Shown piece by piece: positions 33,437 through 44,897 of a stretch of DNA of 64,000 nt. The stretch is from Pseudeuparius sepicola. Taxonomy: Eukaryota; Arthropoda; Insecta; Coleoptera; Anthribidae. The notes below the pieces were generated by a model. That model did no database searches. It was not told where the DNA came from and worked only from the letters and a program-made list of their open reading frames with translations. The first letter of the stretch is position 1. Every line of letters starts with the position of its first letter. The stretch is taken from contig OY987304.1 of NCBI GenBank assembly GCA_963920635.1, forward strand, positions 937,501 to 1,001,500. The letters are read 5' to 3'. The translations under genes and the position numbers were made by a program.

Positions 33437-35800
33437 TTTTAGAATTTGAAAAGAAATGCTTTAATTTGGACATTGGATCGGTTTTTATATGTATATATAG
33501 GATCCGTCAAGTTTTTTATCGTATTGATGGGCGATAAGTTGTGATTTATTGATACACAATAAGATCAGATTATCAAAGATTTGTCTTACCGAGAAATTTT
33601 AACGTTCAAGTAGTTATAAAGATATAAGATGTCCCAATTAATTTTATTTTGAACCTCCTCAGCCAAAAAGTGCACTTATTACGAATCTTATATAGGTTGT
33701 GTAGTGCCCAGGCAAACGCCTAAAGCCAGAATATTTAAATTCACAATATTCCTACAGTACCCTCTAGAGAGGCCCCGCATTCCAGATTTTTAAGACTTAA
33801 AAACTATCCGCCTCTAGGAAGCTTGGCCAGGCCACACGTGCCAAGGTTAAACGCGAGATTCCAGGAAAAAGATATCAGGCCACCTACGCAGCGCAGCGAA
33901 AATCAGATCTCCTAGCTGAAGCCCCCTATGAGAAATGATATAAAAAGGCTCCCGACAGGAGCTACCGACAGTAGTAAGCAGACTACCAGCAGTTGCCGCT
34001 GAAAGCTCTGCCCGAAAGAAGAGGGCAGGCGCAGCCCCTGCGGCTAGCCAGCCGCAGGCCATCACGCAGTAGAAATACCTAATGAAGAAAATCAAGAAAG
34101 AAGTGTTTTCCTAAGCACCGCAGTAAGTTTGGACTGGCCAAAAGTAAGATATTTTTGTTTTAATTCCTTTGTGTCTGAATTGCCTTTTTTTATTTTGAAT
34201 TTTGAATTATTTTGGAAACTTTTAGAGAAATTAAATTTATTGTGCATTTTTAATTAATTATAAATAATTTCGTAACTTTTGTGAACCGTATTATGATATT
34301 TGGGAATTTATTTTGAACCATATTATTTTACTGTAGATGTCAGAGTTTTTATTTTATTCAAACAGAAATAATTTTGCAACTTTTATTGGAAATTTGAAAG
34401 GGATTTGGGAAACTATTTAGAGTCAAGTTATTTTGCCGTTGAAATCAGAATTTTGTTTTTAATTGAATTATTTTTATATCAGAAATTTTGAATATACAAA
34501 CTTGATCGGCGAAATTAAGCAAAGCTATACAGAGTCATCAATTAATTTTATTCTATTTGGGGAATCTTTTGCAATTTTTGTATTTTAATCTGAAGGTGTG
34601 TCATTTTATGTCATAGTTTATGTATTTGTGCCATTTTGTCATATTGTTTTGTGTCCTAATTTAAATTCGATTGTTAAACAGTGTACCTTTTGAAACGTTT
34701 GAATTTTGTTACATAGAAAAGGGTCATATTTCAAATATCTTGAGTTAGCGTTTGCGAAATCATAGAATTTTAATTTTATTCATTAATAATTATTGCACAG
34801 GTCTTAAACTTCCTCTTAAACTGTATTTTGTTAGTTCAATGTACTGTTTGGTATTTATTTTAATACACATATTAAACTATCCCAGTGTTTCCGACATACA
34901 CCTTTAGGCCCACACTAAAAGTAAATAACTTGTGGCTCACCCCATATATATATATATAGATACTAATTACAATGTTCCCGGAGCTATGAAGTCCATTGGA
35001 CAAAAATAGGCCAACCACCTTGCCCCAAAATTTATCAATATCTTACCAGAAGAAGTTAAATAAAAAATCGGAACAAGCGGGTTTAAGATTGGTTGAATGG
35101 AAACAATAGAGAAATTATTCATGCAGTTATAAAAATTAAAGAAAGGAAAGAAAGTTGTTAAATTCAAAATAAACTTTACAAATCACGTGTACCTACCTGA
35201 ATTTGACTTTACTTATGACATAATATGAATACCTATACATCACTTACCGGCTTTTGACTTACTTACCTTAACATGATACGCCAACCTGGATGTGACTGTT
35301 TGTTTGTGTCTCTGTCAGATGAATTCATTGCATCTCGCACAAACTGCTTGTGCGCAGTTTCTGCGATTAATTTGTATTTGCACTAGCAATAGAAAATCTG
35401 TGTATTATATATTGCTTTAATTATATCACGCACAAACTGCTTATGTACAGTTTCTGTGATTTATTTGTTTTTATTTTAAGAATTGTACCTCTGAATATTG
35501 TAATTTCAATTGTTTGTTAAATAAAAAAACATTATTATTTATTATTGGTAATTTAGTTCATCCCAACTGACAAATCAGGGTCTCAGCAGGGCCGATATGT
35601 AAAGTGTACTTACGCAGGAGGGAGCATGAAAACATTATTTTTGACACAAATCAAATCCCACAAACGTCAAAATTAAATAGAAGATGTAGCATTAAGACAA
35701 TTATTGATTGTTATAATTCAAAATGGTGGCGATTTGATCTCCGTGTGGTAAAATTAACACAAAATAAAGTGTATCAACGTTTTATTGAAAAATCTCATCT
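33437..35800. other. C/D intergenic region with a possible LTR-like insertion
   Basis: After the gene C promoter (TATA at 33485-33502), collinearity with other spacers breaks at about 33690. The following 1.2 kb starts TGTAGTGCCCAGGCAAACGC and holds a TATA-like GATATAAAAAGG at 33938, then AT-rich DNA to about 34900. Two copies of CGCACAAACTGCTTRTG-like sequence occur near 35335 and 35425. No reading frame of note. Spacer-like sequence resumes about 35555. Confidence 0.45.
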
Positions 35801-37382
35801 CTACACTCTGATAACCTTGCTGCCACTAATTTGTTCGTCGATCCAATTCCTAAAGTTGCTGACTTTGGTGAATACCGACGGTGCTCCCACCTGTCCGCAA
35901 GGGATCATTCCCCACGAAACCACACCGATTATGACTCCATCTTGAGCCAGTGGACCGCCAGAGTCACCGCTGCAAGCGGAGGTACCCCCCGTAAGTGGTC
36001 CCGTGCAGACGTTCGAGTCTTCGTCCAGTGGGTTATCTCCGTCTCCTTCCCCCAACGCGTCATCAAGGGCTTGTTTGCATTCTAAGGAAGGATAGTGATC
36101 GTTCTGTTTCCTGTAAGATCTGTGGTTGTGCGTTCAAAAAACCACACTAAGGTTTTTTGAACAGTATGGGTACGTTTATAAAACTTACCTGGGTAGGACA
36201 GGATGGGGATGTTGACTTTTTGCAGGGTGTTGGGCATCTCAGGGATTATAATGCCGCCCATGGAGCCCCATCCGGACAAAACGACCTCGCCGGTGGCTTC
36301 GAAGCCTGCGTCGGGCAGAGAAACGGGTTGGACGGCGTCATTCCACACGAGCGAAGTTGCCAGTTCGACGAGGGCGATGTCGTTTGGTCCGACTCCGCTA
36401 AAAGACGAGAATAAAGTGGTTGTGTTATTGCGCAGAAGAAACTAGCCGCGTTCCTTTTGCCACTTTTCTTAATTCTTACTTTATCTCAGTTGGTGGCAGT
36501 TCCTTTTACAAATGAGAATGTGAGCTAAAGTGAGATTTTTTACCTCCCCCTTCATCCTTCAAGCACATCTTCGCGAGGACACTCACTATATTGGCTCAGT
36601 TTAGTGATGGGGAAAATAACCCTTTCACAAGATGAGCCTTTGACAGGAAAAAACAAACTGAGTGGCTCGGCTAACAACTGAGCTAAAGTTCTCCGTGCAG
36701 GGGCAAAAGGAACGCGGCTAATGTCGCGACTGTCATTTTATACCACAAAACACAAAAAAAGTCTACGCCTTTCTTCTCAGTGACAAAAAGGGGGAGACTG
36801 CTTGTCACCGTGCGCAAGACTGCTTATTTTTCTATCGCCATTTTAACCCAAGGTTAGAGTTAGACAAGACTTGGTTAAAATCGGCTGCGCAGAAGGTCAA
36901 AGCGCATTATCCTCCCCTATATCTCTGGTTCTTCTTGGTTTTTGATCTAGCACTTACCCTCCGAAGTTCTCGTGGACAATCTGCCTGGAAATGGCCAGAA
37001 TCTGTTTGGTTTCGACATCGGAACCGTCGTCGAGGTTGGTAATGCCGGCAACTACGCGGAAATTCTTCAGATCACTGCCGACGATGCAGTGACCGGCGAT
37101 CAAGATCCACCTTTCGGAGATGATGCTCCCGCCGCAGATGTGGGACCAAATTATGTTTAGCAGACCCTGTTGGTAGGAGATTTGGTAGGGGAATTCGCCG
37201 CGTTCGGCGTCTTCGCCGCCAACGATGCGGGGTGACGGCAGGGCCGGTTTCAGCGCCCTGGGGGCCCCTGTTATGAAAATATAAAAAAATAAAAAAAAAT
37301 ACTTTTTAATAATAATAATAAAAGAATAATACATACCATTTACGCAGGCCGCGAAAGCCAAAAGCAGGCAGGCAATCTTCAT
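35801..37382 (-). CDS. S1A serine peptidase, chymotrypsin-like (cluster gene D)
   Basis: Exons 37337-37382, 36958-37267, 36189-36397, 35801-36081. Signal peptide MKIACLLLAFAACVN, IVGGEDAE, IAGHC, NDIALVEL and CSGDSGGP with Ser189. The C-terminal exon differs from A-C in GVVSWGMIPCG and IDEQISGSKVIRV, features shared with E, so D and E look like sister copies. Intron 2 (36398-36957) contains a 278-bp MITE and a short internally deleted THAP element. Polyadenylation signal at 35781-35786 (minus strand); TATA box near 37431-37450. Confidence 0.91.
36443..36720. mobile_element. 278-bp MITE in peptidase D intron 2
   Basis: Perfect inverted repeats TAGCCGCGTTCCTTTTGCC at both ends. The other peptidase copies lack this block, so it inserted after duplication. 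TA at both borders may be the duplicated target. No coding sequence. Confidence 0.8.
36778..36927. mobile_element. 150-bp deletion derivative of the CAGWGATATA THAP family
   Basis: Begins CAGTGACAAAAAGGGGGAGA and ends CTATATCTCTG; target copies TTTCTTCT (36770-36777) and GTTCTTCT (36928-36935). Only terminal regions remain, joined without the THAP coding part. Same insertion point as in genes C and E. Confidence 0.8.
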
Positions 37383-39689
37383 TTTTAGAATTTGCAAAGA
37401 AATGCTTTAATTTGGACATTGTGTCGGTTTTTATATGTATAAGTATATAGGATCCGTCAAGGTTTTTATCATATTGATAGGCGATAAGTTGTGATTGATT
37501 GATACACAATAAGATCCAGATAATCAAAGATTTGTCTCAAGGAGAAATTTTAACGTTCAAGTAGTTATTCAAGATATAAGATGTCCCAATTAATTTTATT
37601 TTGAACCTCCTCATCAGCCAAAAAAGTGCACTTATTACGAATCTTGCAATATGTAATAAATAAACTATTTGTATTCTGCAAAGTTGGAATCTGAAAACTA
37701 ATCAGTTCGCATATCCGCGACTTTTGGTTTGACCCGATAGAAGTGAGTACCTATATGTATATTATCACTTGGTCCATTTCTTGCTTCATTGTGTATATAT
37801 TTTTCAGTTTATAGATTCCCCCGCTGCCAAGCTCAACAGTGTGTTTTTTAATAAAAAAATTGAATTTTTGACAGTGATTGAATAATTAGGTATTTCCCTA
37901 AACTGAAGGATACCTATATTAAAATATCACCAAATTTTTGGGACATTCTGTATACAAATTCTATATTGCCTGGTAATTTTATAAGTGGGCTTTTATGTTT
38001 TAACCACACACCTGCTGATTGGAGTTGGAGGACACAATAATATAAATTATGCAATTTCGAGGTGTTATATACCTATATCTATTTTACAAGAATCATAAAT
38101 AACGAACGAAAGTATCGAAGGTGATTGTCGCTAGATGTCAATATAGACCGTCAGACAGTGACAGATTTTCCTTACTGATTTTCTCATTTATGCCTTGGAG
38201 AGGGTTGAAAGGTAAATCGATTCTGAGTAATTTTAAGTTTGGCCCCCGGGGAAATTTCGATTTTTCAAAACAGAAAAAAGGTACTAATTCTCACTTATGC
38301 CATGTTCACCGTATCATTTCTTATACTATTCCGACCTCGAAAACCCAAAGGCATAAGTGTAGCGTGTGGAAAAAGGGTTGAATTAAGGGTTTGGCAGATC
38401 ACACAATAAATGACTTGGTTTACTGACTCCGTCAGTTATGCCGTTCGAAATGGTGAAAACTTCTATCCTCACTAGCCCAAAAATTGATTGGCAGAAGTGC
38501 GTGGGGAAAAAATGCACTTTTGGGTCGGAAAATAAATCGGAAATTTTTTTTTCGTCACCTGATTTTGTTAGGGATAAAATGAATTGTAATAAAACTTTCT
38601 ATAGTTTCAGAGGCATAAAGTGCAGAAATCAGTTGAAAAAATTTTTTTTCCGACCACGAATTTTTTCATTCTAACCTCATTACAGAATCTACTATTATTA
38701 CGTGTCAGTCATTACGTGTCAATGTTCGTAACAATGGACTTACTTATAACCTAAGCCGTTACTTAATAGGTATGTTAATAGTATAGGAGTAGAAAAAGGA
38801 TATTATTCCTTTACTCAATGCTATGAGGTACCGAAAATTATTAAAAAGGGACAATCGGACGTGAACACAAAACAACCCTATATAGTATTTATTATATGAA
38901 ATCTTTGATTTACGATTTTTTAATGACAAGTCATCGATTTGTTCTAAAAAATTATATGTATACCCTTTAGCATTGTTTAATTTTTCTTGCAAAATAAATA
39001 TCCACGAGTAATTTTTAATATAAAATATTGAATATATACTTAATTATTAAGCTAAAAATTGCAACTGCATGTTTATTGCTTATTACCATTAAGTAGAATA
39101 TTTTTAAACTTAAATTACACCAAAATGCGCGTCGTGTTAATATTTAAAGAAAAGTCACAACTCATTAAAATTAAATAGTAAAAGGGCGCTTCATAAATTC
39201 CCTCGAAATCAGTCAAAAGTCGCCAATTACTAAATCATGTCGCAGAATATATAGGTTAGGTGGTATAACAGAAATAGGTTGGTATACTCCATATAGGTAT
39301 ATGGTATACTCCAAGGATGGTGTATAACTGGACCAACACTATATTAGTGTTGGTCCAGGTATAAGACCATCCTTGGGTATACTCGTTTTGTCAAGTAACA
39401 GGACCACAGAATTGACACATTGGTAACTTAGTTAATACCAACCGACAAATAAGGGTCCCAGGTCCCAGGGCCGATATGTAAAGTGTACTTACGCAGGACA
39501 CCGCAGGAGGGAGCATGAAAACATTATTTTTGACACAAATCAAATCCCACAAACGTCAAAATTAAATAGAAGATGCAGCATTAAGACAATTATTGATTGT
39601 TATAATTCAAAATGGTGGCGATTTGATCTCCGTGTGGTAAAATTAACACAAAATAAAGTGTATCAACGTTTTATTGAAAAATCTCATCT
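37383..39689. other. D/E intergenic region
   Basis: Proximal part (to about 37890) is collinear with other cluster spacers. 37900-39150 is AT-rich DNA with no recognised gene. 39180-39680 returns to spacer-like sequence shared with 26340-26760 and 35560-35790. A compact hairpin lies at 39305-39382. Confidence 0.5.
39305..39382. repeat. compact inverted repeat (about 78 bp hairpin)
   Basis: TATACTCCAAGGATGGTGTA faces its near-perfect complement ending CCATCCTTGGGTATA, with an inner perfect stem CTGGACCAACACTA and a loop of about three bases. The transcript would fold into a stem of roughly 36 pairs. Confidence 0.6.
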
Positions 39690-42600
39690 CTACACTCTGA
39701 TAACCTTGCTGCCACTAATTTGTTCGTCGATCCAACTCCTAAAGTTGCTGACTTTGGTAAATACCGCCGGTGCTCCCACCTGTCCGCAAGGGATCATTCC
39801 CCACGAAACCACACCGATTATGACTCCATCTTGAGCCAATGGACCGCCAGAGTCACCGTTGCAAGGGGAGATACCCCCCGTAAGTGGTCCCGTGCAGACG
39901 TTCGAGTCTTCGTCCAATGGGTTATCTTCGCCTTCGCCATCTTCCTCCAACTTGTCGTCAAGGGCTTGCTTGCATTCTAAGAAACATTTGAGATCGTTCT
40001 GTTTTGTGTAAGATCTGTGGTTGTGTGTTCAAAAAACCACACTAAGGTTTTTTGAACACTATGGGTACGCTCATAAAACTCTTACCTGGGTAGGGCAAGA
40101 TGGGGATGTTGACTTTTTGCAGGGTGTTGGGCATGGGAGGGATAATGCCGCCCATGGAGCCCCATCCGGACAAAACGACCTCGCCGGTGGCTTCGAGGCC
40201 TGCGTCGGGCAGAGAAATAGGTTGGACGGCATCATTCCACACGAGCGAAGTTGCCAGTTCGACGAGCGCGATGTCGTTTGGTCCGACTCCGCTAAAAGAC
40301 GAGAATAAGAATAAAGTGGCTGTGTGATTGCGCAGAAGAAGAAAATTACGCGACTGTCATTTTATACCACACAACACAAAAAATCTACGCGTTTCTTCTC
40401 AGTGATAGAAAGGGGGGAGAATGCTTTTGTCAACGTGCGCAAGACTGCTAATTTTTCTATCACCATTTTAACCCACGAAAGTGCGGCACATTCAAAATGC
40501 TTTTTCAAATTTTTGTTGCATTTATTTGCGTTTAGGTATAATTTTATATTGATGTAGTTAAAAAAGTTTACTTTTACCTGGACAGTTTTCGGCAAATCTG
40601 CCTTGGTGCCTCATTAGGAGAAATCATTGAATCTGTTGAAGTTGAAAGTTGTGGTAGGCTCGGACCACTTTGTTGTTGGTCAGATAAATATACAACGAAA
40701 TTTTCAAGAAAGAGAGAGCACGGGAGTCATATTTTTGGACATAGAGAAGGCGTTTGATAAGGTGTGGCATTGGGGCCTATTGCATACCTTAATAGGTCAA
40801 GGCATTAGTCCCTCAATGGTACACCTTATCTACGCCTTTCTCCAAAATAGAAAATTTTTAGTAAGCCTTAAAAATGAATATTCACAAACCTTAAATGTTG
40901 AAGCCGGAGTACCACAGGGCTCCGTGCTCTCTCCTCTTCTATACATACTATATATCGCCGATATACCTAGGTTAAACAATGCCGATATATATCTCTACGC
41001 CGACGATACGGCAATTACCTACAATAACAGAAACACGAACAGGGTGACTCTTGCGACGCAAAGAAATTTCCAACAATTAGAGAATTATTTTCTAACTAAA
41101 AAGATAAAAATTAATTGCGTTAAAACACAAGCTGTACTATTTACTAAAAAACGACAAATTCCTGAAATCCAAATCCAAAACACTTATAAAGACTGGCTAC
41201 CCCAAGCAAAATATCTCGGATTAATTTTAGATAGAAAATTAAATTGGCGTTTACATATTGAAAAAAGAGTAAATCTAGCCCGCGGGGCGATCCGCTCTCT
41301 TTTCCCCCTACTCTGCTATAATTCAAAATTATCCTTAGAAAATAGACTGCTAAGCTAATATACACGATGATTATAAGACCACTTATCGCATACGCTGGTC
41401 CAGTATGGTCTACAGTGGCCAAAACAAATTTCAATAAACTTGAAACGTTGCAAAATAAAGCATTAAGACTAGTGGCCGGCGCACCCTGGTATGTCCGCAA
41501 CGATACTATAAGGAGGGACCTCGGGATTTGCACCCTCTCTGACTTTATTAGGTCAGAGACGGTGCAAATCTACGAGAATGTAGGCCCTGAACATCCTAAC
41601 AATCTCCTAAGACAAGCCATAGGCTATATACCTGACAGAAACAAGCCTTACCATAGAATAAGAGACTTTCTCCCTGTACCTCCTCCATAAAGAAAATTAT
41701 TCGAAATTTACTGTTTTTAAATAGCGAATTTATTAATTTTTCAATAACTTACAAGAAACAAAATTATAGTTTGTGAGGTTTTTGCAAGAACTCGTTGACT
41801 AACCAACCATGCCCCAAATGAAACAAATTTTAACTAATTTTTCAAAACCAAAACCCCAATTTATTGACTAAACTTAAGAAACAGAGGACAAAACCACAAC
41901 TGGCTAGAAATTGATCGGAGGCATTTCTATTGCACACCAACAAAAAATCATTAGATTTAAAATGTGTTGAACAAACAAATTTGTTCTTCGACCATAGTAT
42001 ATTGCTGGACAAATTTAAAGCTTTTATAACCATTCCAAATATAGGGCCCTTTGGAAAATTTAGAATTTCTAGAATAAGCGCACCATCAATACATTGTTTC
42101 TAATTTTTTTGCAATTTATGCATGTTTTTACAGAGCAAGACATGTTAATCAACACAACACGGTTACAAAAACACGAGAGCAAAAAGGCTAAACACACGAA
42201 AAAGATCTTAAAAGAGCAAGTATAAGTAAGCACGTCAAAACGTAAACAAACTACAAGACAAGACTGGGTTAAAATGGCGGCCGTCTCGGCTCCCGATATG
42301 TCGCCGAAAAATCGGCTGCGCAGTAGGTCAAGGCGCATTATCCTCCCCTATATCTCTGGTTCTTCTTGGTTTTTGATCTAGCACTTACCCTCCGAAGTTC
42401 TCGTGGACAATCTGCCTCGAAATGGCCAGGATCTGTTTGGTTCCGACATCGGAACCGTCGTCGAGGTTGGTAATACCGGCAACTACGCGGAAATTCTTCA
42501 GAGCACTGCCGTCGATGCAGTGACCGGCGATCAAGATCCACCTTTCGGAGATGATGCTCCCGCCGCAGATGTGGGTCCAAAATATGTTTAGCAGACCCTG

Positions 42601-42812
42601 TTGGTAGGAGATTTGGTAGGGGAATTCGCCGCGTTCGGCGTCTTCGCCGCCAACGATGCGGGGAGACGGCGGGGCCGGTTTCAGCGAACTGGGGGCCGCT
42701 GTTATAGAAATATCAAAAAATAAAAAAATACTCCTTTGAAAATAATAATAAAAGAATAATACATACCATTTACGCAGGCCGCGAAAGCCAAAAGCAGGCA
42801 GGCAATCTTCAT
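39690..42812 (-). CDS. S1A serine peptidase, chymotrypsin-like (cluster gene E), with nested transposons in intron 2
   Basis: Exons 42767-42812, 42389-42698, 40086-40291, 39690-39976. Signal peptide MKIACLLLAFAACVN; IVGGEDAE; IAGHCIDG; NDIALVEL; CNGDSGGP with Ser189 and Pro190 (GGISPC), an unusual pair beside the S1 pocket. The frame is intact through exon 2, including DVGTKQ where other copies have DVETKQ. Exon 4 has a short acidic insertion (EDGEGED). Intron 2 is 2.1 kb because of a THAP element (40400-42358) that itself holds a retrotransposon fragment. TATA box near 42861-42885. Confidence 0.9.
40400..42358 (-). mobile_element. THAP transposon, CAGWGATATA family, in peptidase E intron 2
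   Basis: Starts CAGTGATAGAAAGGGGGGAG and ends CTATATCTCTG; flanks GTTTCTTCT and GTTCTTCT are the target duplication. The minus strand carries a split THAP finger: MSCSVKTCINC near 42145 and NKFVCSTHFKSNDFL near 41950. It is interrupted by a Jockey-type fragment at about 40670-41697. Confidence 0.78.
40670..41697 (+). pseudogene. 5'-truncated Jockey-type non-LTR reverse transcriptase
   Basis: The frame to 41358 has RT motifs: GVIFLDIEKAFDKVWH (motif A), AGVPQGSVLSPLLY (motif B) and LYADDTAI (catalytic YADD). After a frameshift with stops near 41356-41380 the thumb and C-terminal region continue in 41367-41690 (RPLIAYAGPVWST, LQNKALRLVAGAPWYVRN). The endonuclease, ORF1 and 5' part of RT are missing. 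It lies within a THAP element in an intron of peptidase E, on the opposite strand to the gene, so it is a dead insertion. Confidence 0.85.
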
Positions 42813-44897
42813 TTTTAGAATTTGTAAAGAAATGCTTTAATTTGGCGGGACATTGTGTCGGTTTTTATATGTAGGTATATATAGGATCCCTCAAGGTTTA
42901 TTTTAACATATTGATAGGCGATAAATTGTGATTGATACACAATAATAAGATCAGATAAGTATAATCAAAGATTTCTCTCAATTGGAAATTTTAACGTTCA
43001 AAGTAGTTATAAAGATATAAGATGTCCCAATTAATTTTATTTTGAACCTCCTCAGCCAAAAAAGTGTACTTATTACGAATCTTCCAATGTAATAAATATT
43101 GTATTCTGGAAAGATAAATCTAGTACCTATACCTACGGGAACTGTAAAATTTTCAGTTTATATAGGTAATAGATTCCCCGTTACCAACTCAACAGTGTTT
43201 TCTAATTTAAAAAAATTAATTTTGACACAGTGTTTGAAATTAGGTATTTTCCCTGTAGCTCAAAGAATACCTATTTAAAATTCACCAAATCAAATTGGGA
43301 CATTCTGTATACCTATATACATATCCTATATTTCCTGGAAATTCTCGAATCCCGCCGGTTGGAGTGTAATCTTTTTCAACTGATTATCATTTACCTGGTA
43401 TGCCAGAAAAACATCCCACTTTAATTTTATTTATTCTTATCGAATTAATACTAATTTATTAAAATGACCTTATTTCACAGAAATTTTACATACTGAACTA
43501 CTACTAGTTACTACTACTACCTACTACTAAACATATCATTATGTATTTCTGAATTGATTTTCTTGAATGGATCAAGCATAATCTCTGATTTCTATTCCCC
43601 CAATCAATATGACATAAAGGTTATTGAATTTGCTTCTGTTTTTTCAAGAATGAAGCCTGGTTCACGCAGCAACTTTATCTTTATCTTTTTGCTTTATCTT
43701 TTAAAAGTTTAACTTGTTGTAAAATAATAGAAGCGTTATTCAGGCAACACTTTTGTTTTATGTTTTGCTTTTATTTAAAGTTGGGAAGTTTCAACTTTTT
43801 CTTTATAATCTTTAATATTCTGAAAGCAGTTAGAAATGCGCACGCGTCGTTTTGTCAAATTACCAATTCGAGGTTAAGAAAAAAAAGAGTCTTTTTGCGC
43901 CTGCCGAGGCGGTACGAGGTAAGATGTCGGTGACCGGATTGTTAAATTTTTTGGTTGTTGTTATTAAAGTTTATATGAACATATTTATGTTGAAAAACTT
44001 ATCGTTTTCGTGATACAGGACCGCAGACTAATGAATAAAAGGGACACCGCATTATAGCGTCTTTATACAGATGTAAACAGTAAGCTGAACCCTCTCACTT
44101 TATGACAGAGATAAATGTATTTACAAATACTACCTATGCAACGAAATATTCTCTTTTTTCACTTTAGAGGAAAGGCACTTGCACTTTATGCACCTTTTTA
44201 CTATTTTTTTAATATTTTAAACTTGGAACCACACGAAAAACTCGAATTTAGCGTTTGTTCTCTGGTAAAACTATAAGCAAATTAATACCGAAGCACAAAC
44301 CAAAACAAACAAAATGGAAAACAAACAATTTGAGCAAGCGCTAACTTTGGTCCCTGTCAAACTGCCACAACGTTGCCGATTAATGCGAAGAGTAATGGGT
44401 GTTCTCTACTATAACCATTTTGTCAATAATAAAACACCTACATAATCTTTCTTGAATACGAAAAGGTTGTTTTACTTTACTGTTCCGCCTGAATTTTATA
44501 AGTGGGGGCAATTTTACGTTCAATTCATCTACTAAAGAAATTGCCGGTTTTATTTATGATATTCCTAGTTATTGTTACTCTTAAATGTGACAACATGTTT
44601 GGGGCAGGTCAGTAAAGGACCAATATTTGTAAACATGGGGATAGATAAACAACTATGCCTATGTCAACAATTCACTTAAATTTGTAAACAAATTCGTCCC
44701 CTTTATTCATTAGTCTGAGTACAGGACGTTGAAATTTCAGAAAAAATTCTTTGGTTACATACAATGTAATAAAATCTGGCATCTTCTACAAGCCTCTCAA
44801 ACTCCCAACTTCGCGTTTCTCTCCCAGGCCCATCCAACTATTGGTACACATTAAACACAAAATAATGCAGACATTTAAATTATAAAAACAAATCCCA
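42813..44897. other. E/F intergenic region
   Basis: The promoter of E lies near 42861-42885, then spacer sequence collinear with the other copies to about 43330. Beyond it is AT-rich DNA with one inverted-repeat element (44024-44712). No gene recognised. Confidence 0.5.
44024..44712. mobile_element. inverted-repeat element with CAGACTAATGAATAAA ends
   Basis: CAGACTAATGAATAAAAGGG near 44024 faces its complement ending CATTAGTCTG near 44712. ACAGGAC occurs just outside both ends, a possible target duplication. No coding recognised inside. Confidence 0.6.
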
